64,000 bases of DNA from Holacanthus passer (taxonomy: Eukaryota; Chordata; Actinopteri; Pomacanthidae). The notes beneath the pieces were generated by a model that saw only the letters and a program-made list of their open reading frames with translations, searched no databases and had not been told where the DNA came from. Shown in pieces: positions 58,538 through 64,000 of this stretch. The DNA is taken from NCBI GenBank assembly GCA_025331565.1, contig JAFREQ010000043.1:2480001-2544000 (forward strand). Reading direction: 5' to 3'. Position 1 is the stretch's first letter, and each line of letters opens with the position of its first letter. Made by a program: the position numbers and the translations under genes.

Positions 58538-60309
58538 TTATGAATGACAAGTTCAGTTTGAATAATACATCAATGAGATTGGAGGCTTATTAGTGCCTAT
58601 TATACTATGAGACAGGATTTGACAACTCTGGAAAGTCTACAGGTACTTTCTCTGCAGTAGAGATAGCATAATACAACACATTGTACTCAAGTTGGTATGT
58701 CAATTTGAAGTGTTGATTTATCGATTGAGCGACATAAAATTAATGGCCAGTAACCAAAGAATCGCTGAAGACACTGACCAACCAATTGTAAGACTTTTTC
58801 TCTTAATTGTAAGGATTTGGTACTTGGATAAAATAAATATTAAGTATCTTTGGGTTTTGTTGACTAAACAACGAATTGATTGACAGATTAATCAATATCA
58901 AAATTATTAAAAATTTGATTATTTGCTGCCTCTAAAATTGTAGATGTAAGGCAGGTGATAAAATGATTTCACACATTGTCTTTTTTGCCTAATTAAAAAA
59001 ATGCCTTGTGCTACTTTTTAGACTGTTAAGGAAAGTGCTTATGGGAAAAAGTCTGCCTTTAATATCTGATATATATTAATTGTTAGCTATTTAAAGTCTT
59101 GAATTGTTTTACTTTTTTTTAGTTTTCTGTGCCATCTGGCACTAGAAAAGGAAAAAATAAACCATAAAACATATTTACAATTGTAAGTTTGTTGTTCTCT
59201 TTCCCTCCCCCTGTTGTGACCGCCTTGTTCTTCTTTATCACTTCTTTTGCTTTTGGTGACTCTTGGTGCGTCCCCCCCTCGCCGCTGTCGGCTGTAGCTG
59301 TCGGGGGGATGGGCAATTGTCAGTCCATTCATAAACAGATGCTGTCCATGGTGTGTGTGTGTGCACTCCAGGAGGGCCCCCACCATTGCTCTGTTGTTGT
59401 TGAACCCAGAACCATCTGCTGAAGCACTTGATGGTTGGAAAGGAGAGGGGGGAGGTGTGGGAACAGAGGGAGAAGGGTGGTGACTGAAGGTGGCAAAAAA
59501 AAAAAGGATCAAAGAGTGTGTGCATTTACAGTTTGATTATTACACAATTTCATCTGTCATTTAAATACATTGGCCAGAATAGATTAGTGGAGGGGGCAGG
59601 CATCCACAGGTTGGCTTCAAGGTTCGACAGCTCAGTAAATGCAACAGGTGTTTGATAATTTGATTATACAGTGTCCCTTTTGTTGCCGTTGTGAACAGTG
59701 AGCAATCAGCATTGTTGTCTTGGACTCCGATAAAATAAAGCGTAAAGTCTGTTTCATTCCCGCCGGAGTGGGCTCTCCTGTGAAGTTACGCTGCTGTCCG
59801 ATCTGTGTGTGGAGCATACTGGCTGGCTGTGGTGTTTATTTCTGCTGACAAATTTGATCATGATCCAGTATGTAGATTTTCTCTCACAAAGATGTCCCAT
59901 GAACATAGAGTGTGGTGTAGCATCAGCTCTGATTACTGCTCCTTGTAAGAGCCGCTGTTTTTTTTATTGGGACAAATGCATGTTGTTCAACACCTCTGTA
60001 AATGCACCAATCTTGAGGGATTTTTCAACTATTTTCTCCTGGCTTAATGATAAATTGTCCATTACATTTAGCTGATGTTAATGAGTTGATACATTATGAA
60101 GGGGATGCCGCTGCCTGTTTCACCATAATTAAGCACAGTACAGCACAGAAACAACATTTAAATATTTTCTGCCACTGTGCAATTATCAAAGTAAATGGAC
60201 CAAATGTGGCCAAATGATTACATTAAATGTTGCAGCCATGGCGTCTGTTTGAGTTGGTTCAGCATCTCTGCACGTCTGTCTGTTTATAGCTAAGGTAAGT
60301 GCTGCGCTG

Positions 60310-60328
60310 TAATCCCATTATCGGATTA
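60310..60328. promoter_or_regulatory. Inverted pair of K50-homeodomain-type sites
   Basis: TAATCC-CATTATC-GGATTA is an inverted repeat of the site bound by OTX/CRX/PITX-class homeodomains, with a further TAAT-like core in the spacer. It lies in a stretch that looks non-repetitive. Confidence 0.25.
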
Positions 60329-60739
60329 GACTGCAGCCTGCAGCTTTCTCCTGCAGGCTAAATGGCACACCCACCGGGCCCGGTGCAGCTGAACTTAACA
60401 CTCGCTGAGGGAGAAGCCACAGCCTGATTACAAACCGATGGGACACTAATAGGAAGAGCTTATTTCTTTTTGGCTGCCAAAACAGTGATATTCTAATCAG
60501 CCAAGACTAGTGAAAATGTGTAATTTCAAATGTTAAAGCATCACTTTTTATATTTTTTAGCCAGATGTTTTCATCTTGTTTCATGTTGTGCCAGGCAGTA
60601 TAAACTGGTGTAATACTGATAGTATCACTTTCAGGGAAAGTGATAAGTGAAATATATTTGACACCGCTCTATCCTTAAAAAAAAAATCAGAGCATGGTCA
60701 AAGCAGAGCACTGTAGACCTTAAAGAACTAACAAACAAT

Positions 60740-61060
60740 GATCATTTTCATTTTAGATTAGCTTGTTAAATATTTTTCAATTTAATCAATTAATGATTTT
60801 ATCTATAAAACCTCTGAAAATCATGACAAAGCTCACAGAGCCCCAACTGACATCTTCAGGTTATTTTTTTTTGTCCAACCCTACAGTACGAATCCCAAAG
60901 AAATTCAGTTTACGATTATAAAATTGATTATAAAACTGAGGAAATCATTCATTTTCACATTTGAGAATCTGGTAATTTGTCATCTTTACTTAATAAATGA
61001 CTTAAATGATTGATTAGTAATGTTGCTATCTGAAATGGATTCTACTTAATTTTTTTGTTG
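60740..61060. repeat. Dispersed teleost repeat (TTGATTAATCAATTAG type)
   Basis: Contains tttaatcaattaatgatttt, a region with cagagccccaactgacatc, and ttaaatgattgattagtaatg, equivalent in order to the copy at 57430-57700. Confidence 0.55.
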
Positions 61061-61615
61061 TCATAAAAATGACCACTACATGTGCAGACAGTGGGTGGGT
61101 AACATTTAACTTTTCCAACAGTACTTATTTCTCTGATAAAATCATGAATTGACATGGCCACCATCTCAGATGTTCAGTGACGGGGTTTACGTTTATGGGG
61201 CTTTCTATTAAGCACTCCGGTGCTCAGCTTAAACTCGTTTATCTCAGACTAATAAAAATCAGTTTGAGACACACACCAGGGCTCTGCATTGTCCTTATGA
61301 GTAAATAATGTTTGCTTCAGGACAAAAATAACTATCCGGGGATGGTTTGTGGATTTGTGTGTACAACGTGAATGATCTCACCTGCTATGATGATTTTTAT
61401 GTCCTTATTACCCTCGGACTTTGGATGGCTACTTATCTCAGTGTGTCAGCTTGTAACAAAAATCACTCCCTAAGCTTTCGCCCAAGCACTAGTTCATACT
61501 TTTTTGTGGTGAAGCTGCATCAGCAATGCACACTATTGTTACTGTGCTGAACAAAACACAAAATGCAATACAAATTACAATTAAAAGTAATTGTATTTCC
61601 TCCTGTTTTCCTCAG

Positions 61616-61701
61616 GGAACACACCCATAGAGGGAAGAACAGTGGATGGAAGAGAGAGAGAGACGGAGAGTGTGACGAAGAAGGAGGATAAGAAGATACA
61701 G
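61616..61701 (+). CDS. Weak candidate exon of the right-hand gene
   Basis: An acceptor with a good pyrimidine tract (cctgttttcctcag) precedes 86 bases open in one frame (REREDTE-like charged run ending VTKKEDKKIQ). KKEDKK recalls the basic N-terminal run of TNRC6 proteins. The donor gtctgg is weak. Confidence 0.25.
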
Positions 61702-64000
61702 GTCTGGTCAAAAGGTGAGAAGAGAAGTCATGGCTTCTTCATGGAGCTGTGGGACCGTTGTGTTTGTGTTCTGGGTACAAGTAGCTAGCTGTTTCTCTGT
61801 GAGTAGTCAAAGTCATGTTGATCTATCAGCATCTGCTGCTTCTAGGACACCAACCTCTGTTCACCTTACACAGAGTCCTAAATCTATAATGAATGAAATA
61901 AATAATGAATTTTGCATCTGCAATACTAAATGCATTGCATATCAACAGAGTTGTACTCGAGGTCATAAAAGAAGGCTCACTATAGGTTTAAAATAATTTT
62001 ACAGCCATCAGTGCTGCAGTTTGTGTCGGGACAGGATTCTGGCAATACTTGATAGAAATTGGCCCAGTATAAGATGGCAAAGCATGATGAACTCCCAGAA
62101 GACTTCAGAAAATCTGTTTACTGCTTGGCTCACATCAACTACTGTTGTCTAATTTTAAACTACTTGTCAATTTCAGCTATGAAGCCTTCATGAGTTTCAA
62201 AATATTAAGATGTTTATTTTCCCAACATTTTTTTCTTCCTTGCATGGTCTATGTTCTGTCCCTCTCTCTCTCTCAGTAGTGGAGTGTGCTTTGCTCTTAT
62301 GACAACGCCGGTGTACTTTGCCATGTGACGTAGGAGTGTTTTCCATTTGAATTGCCGTTACAGTTTCCATTGAGTCCTGTTTGTACGAGCCTTCTACTGT
62401 TACAGCTGAAACTACTGTCATGACTAGTGTGGGCAGGAAGTCTGATAGCGTCTATCTCTGACCTTGAGCGTGTCTTTATGTTTCAATTGCTCTCGCTGTC
62501 TCTCGCTTTTGTTTTCGCTCCTCTCCACCTCCATCCTGCTGTGTCTCTAGTCTCACCCTCTTACTATATTGTTAGATTTGGTGATGTATCCCAGTACAGA
62601 TGAGTAGTTCAGAACTTAAAGCTGTTTATACTCACATGAGACGCTGTGGCGCAGGCCTCTACAGATAGCGTGCACACAGGCGTTTATGTTCGTTGTTCGT
62701 TGCAGTTTTCTCTGAAATGCCAGGGGGCATACAAACAAAATCTTCTGTGTATAATGAAGAAAGTCAGTGTTATTGGATAAACGGATCCAAAATGACTACA
62801 TGTGCTGCCCCCTTGTTGTTGCTGAGGAAGATTTTATCTGCTTAAAACGACAAAGGTGACACAAGAGGAGATGGTCTGTACGTCCCTTACTGTAATCCCC
62901 ATCTCTGTGTGTAAGACTTGGTGTTTTTAACATTTCCAAATCTATCTGTAGCTTTGACCAGTCACGACATTCATAAACACAATTTGTGAACTAGTGATGT
63001 TTTTTTGTGAAATAAGCCACACACACAAAAACTTTTATTACAACTATGTACAAAAGAACAGCTGGCTCTGTTTTATTCGTTTTGGAAATCTGGTGCCTGC
63101 AGCCTGGTGTATATGTAACTTTTTTTTTCCTTGCAGGGGAATTTTAGTTCCCAAAATATGCAAAACCCCTTCTACCACAATATGGTAATGAGTACATTTT
63201 CCTAATCCTGCTCTTGAGAAGAGAGATCTGGGGACATTTCATCACAATAGTCTAATGCCTTTTAAGGAGGGAATTTATATAGATATATCACAGGCATTCA
63301 CAGGATTTGTCATCTGTCTTGCTTGAACAGTTTTAACATCCTGTACTGTGTGGAAGACTTAGTGCTTTTAACATTTTCAGACCTTTCTGTAGCTTTAACA
63401 TACTGTCCAATCATGTGGTCCAGAAAGCGATGGAGAGACTTAAGGTGAAGACATCGGATTGTCCAGGGTGCAGATCTTCAGTGGTGCCTAGTGAACTTCC
63501 CACACTATCATCCTTTAATAAAGAAAATTGGGATTATATTGAGGCTGCCCCATAAAACACCATATGATAAAGCAAACAAAGCACACTGCCAGTACTCTGG
63601 TAACTAATTAACTCCTGCAGAATAAAAACAAATCAAAACAACTCGAAATTATAATGTGTATAAAACAGTGAATATGCTTGAGAAATGAGTACTAATAACA
63701 CAATTTTTTGTGGTATGGTCACTTTCTGACAATAAGTGAAACAGAACACATGCTGTAAACTGCAATAGAGAGGGAAGTCAAGAAACATAGGCTTCCCAGC
63801 AACAGTAGTAAACCCCAACCAATCGCCAAACATTGCATTTGTGTACTGTAATTAATCATGTTTCCACCTGCAGTCCATATTGAAATGAAAAGGTCAGTGC
63901 GCACGGTGGACCCCGGTTACATAACGTCAGAGGTACACAACCAAGCAATGTATAAACTTGCGGAGCCTTCACACTCGACAAGAAAGACGGGATGACGTCC
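61702..64000. other. Presumed intron, no gene seen
   Basis: AT-rich sequence to the window end without recognisable exon, RNA or mobile element. Confidence 0.4.

Larger units (their letters stand above)
53870..61615. other. Presumed long intron, no gene seen
   Basis: AT-rich with several copies of the TTGATTAATCAATTAG-type repeat (57430-57700, 58730-58940). Two stretches look less repetitive and could be conserved non-coding sequence: 59260-59420 and 60230-60490. No coding exon is supported. Confidence 0.4.

Noticed and set aside
59087..59525. Proline/histidine-rich minus-strand open frames
   Set aside because: No domain, no splice sites that make sense, and composition explained by simple C/G-rich stretches. 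Kept only as possible non-coding conservation.
1..64000. CRISPR arrays, operons, tRNA or rRNA genes
   Set aside because: The DNA is vertebrate nuclear. No regular spacer-repeat array, clover-leaf with a GGTTCGAATCC-type arm, or rRNA sequence was noticed on reading.

Overview
The window is vertebrate nuclear DNA, almost certainly from a teleost fish. It has split genes with GT-AG introns, AATAAA poly(A) signals, many (CA/GT)n microsatellites, and dispersed repeats of kinds familiar from teleost genomes (hAT- and mariner-like MITEs, a Penelope-like retroelement with a GIY-YIG domain, a non-LTR retrotransposon with an FSDD polymerase box). All identifications come from reading the sequence; no database search was run.

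Bases 1162-17473 (+) hold a full-length rbbp6 gene: 19 coding exons for a protein of about 1,885 residues. It has the N-terminal DWNN ubiquitin-like domain, a CCHC zinc knuckle, a C4C4 RING/U-box-like domain, a proline-rich segment, an RS domain and a long charged tail. Every exon junction is in phase, but exon 15 is one base out of frame internally. That is either an assembly indel or a real frameshift.

Bases about 18930-25968 (+) are a diverged tandem copy of the 5' half of rbbp6 (source about 1040-11150). The copy is not an obvious pseudogene. Ten exons (19050-25322) splice in phase into an open frame of 329 residues containing only DWNN, CCHC and RING, ending in its own stop with an AATAAA 155 bases further on. 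A repeat insertion replaced one splice acceptor without breaking the frame. A deletion made the stop from an old intron acceptor, and a second deletion removed the next splice donor and brought the poly(A) signal close. The DWNN exons carry mostly amino-acid-changing differences, whereas the zinc knuckle, linker and RING exons are almost identical to the parent. This 'mini-RBBP6' is the main candidate novelty. It recalls the compact architecture of fungal Mpe1.

Bases about 25970-27420 hold a minus-strand non-LTR retrotransposon fragment abutting the end of the duplication. From 27.5 to 49.2 kb I find no gene that I recognise, only microsatellites, MITEs, a strong hairpin, regulatory-looking palindromes and two weak candidate exons.

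At about 49.25-49.42 kb there is a promoter-like region with a YY1-type ATGGCG motif and a strong splice donor. A short downstream exon (53818-53869) resembles the start of TNRC6A, which neighbours RBBP6 in human, and a weaker candidate lies at 61616-61701. The right-hand 14 kb is therefore most likely the 5' end and long first introns of a tnrc6a-like gene continuing beyond the window. If so, the window joins two RNA-related genes: RBBP6 (mRNA 3'-end processing and ubiquitin ligase) and TNRC6A (miRNA silencing).
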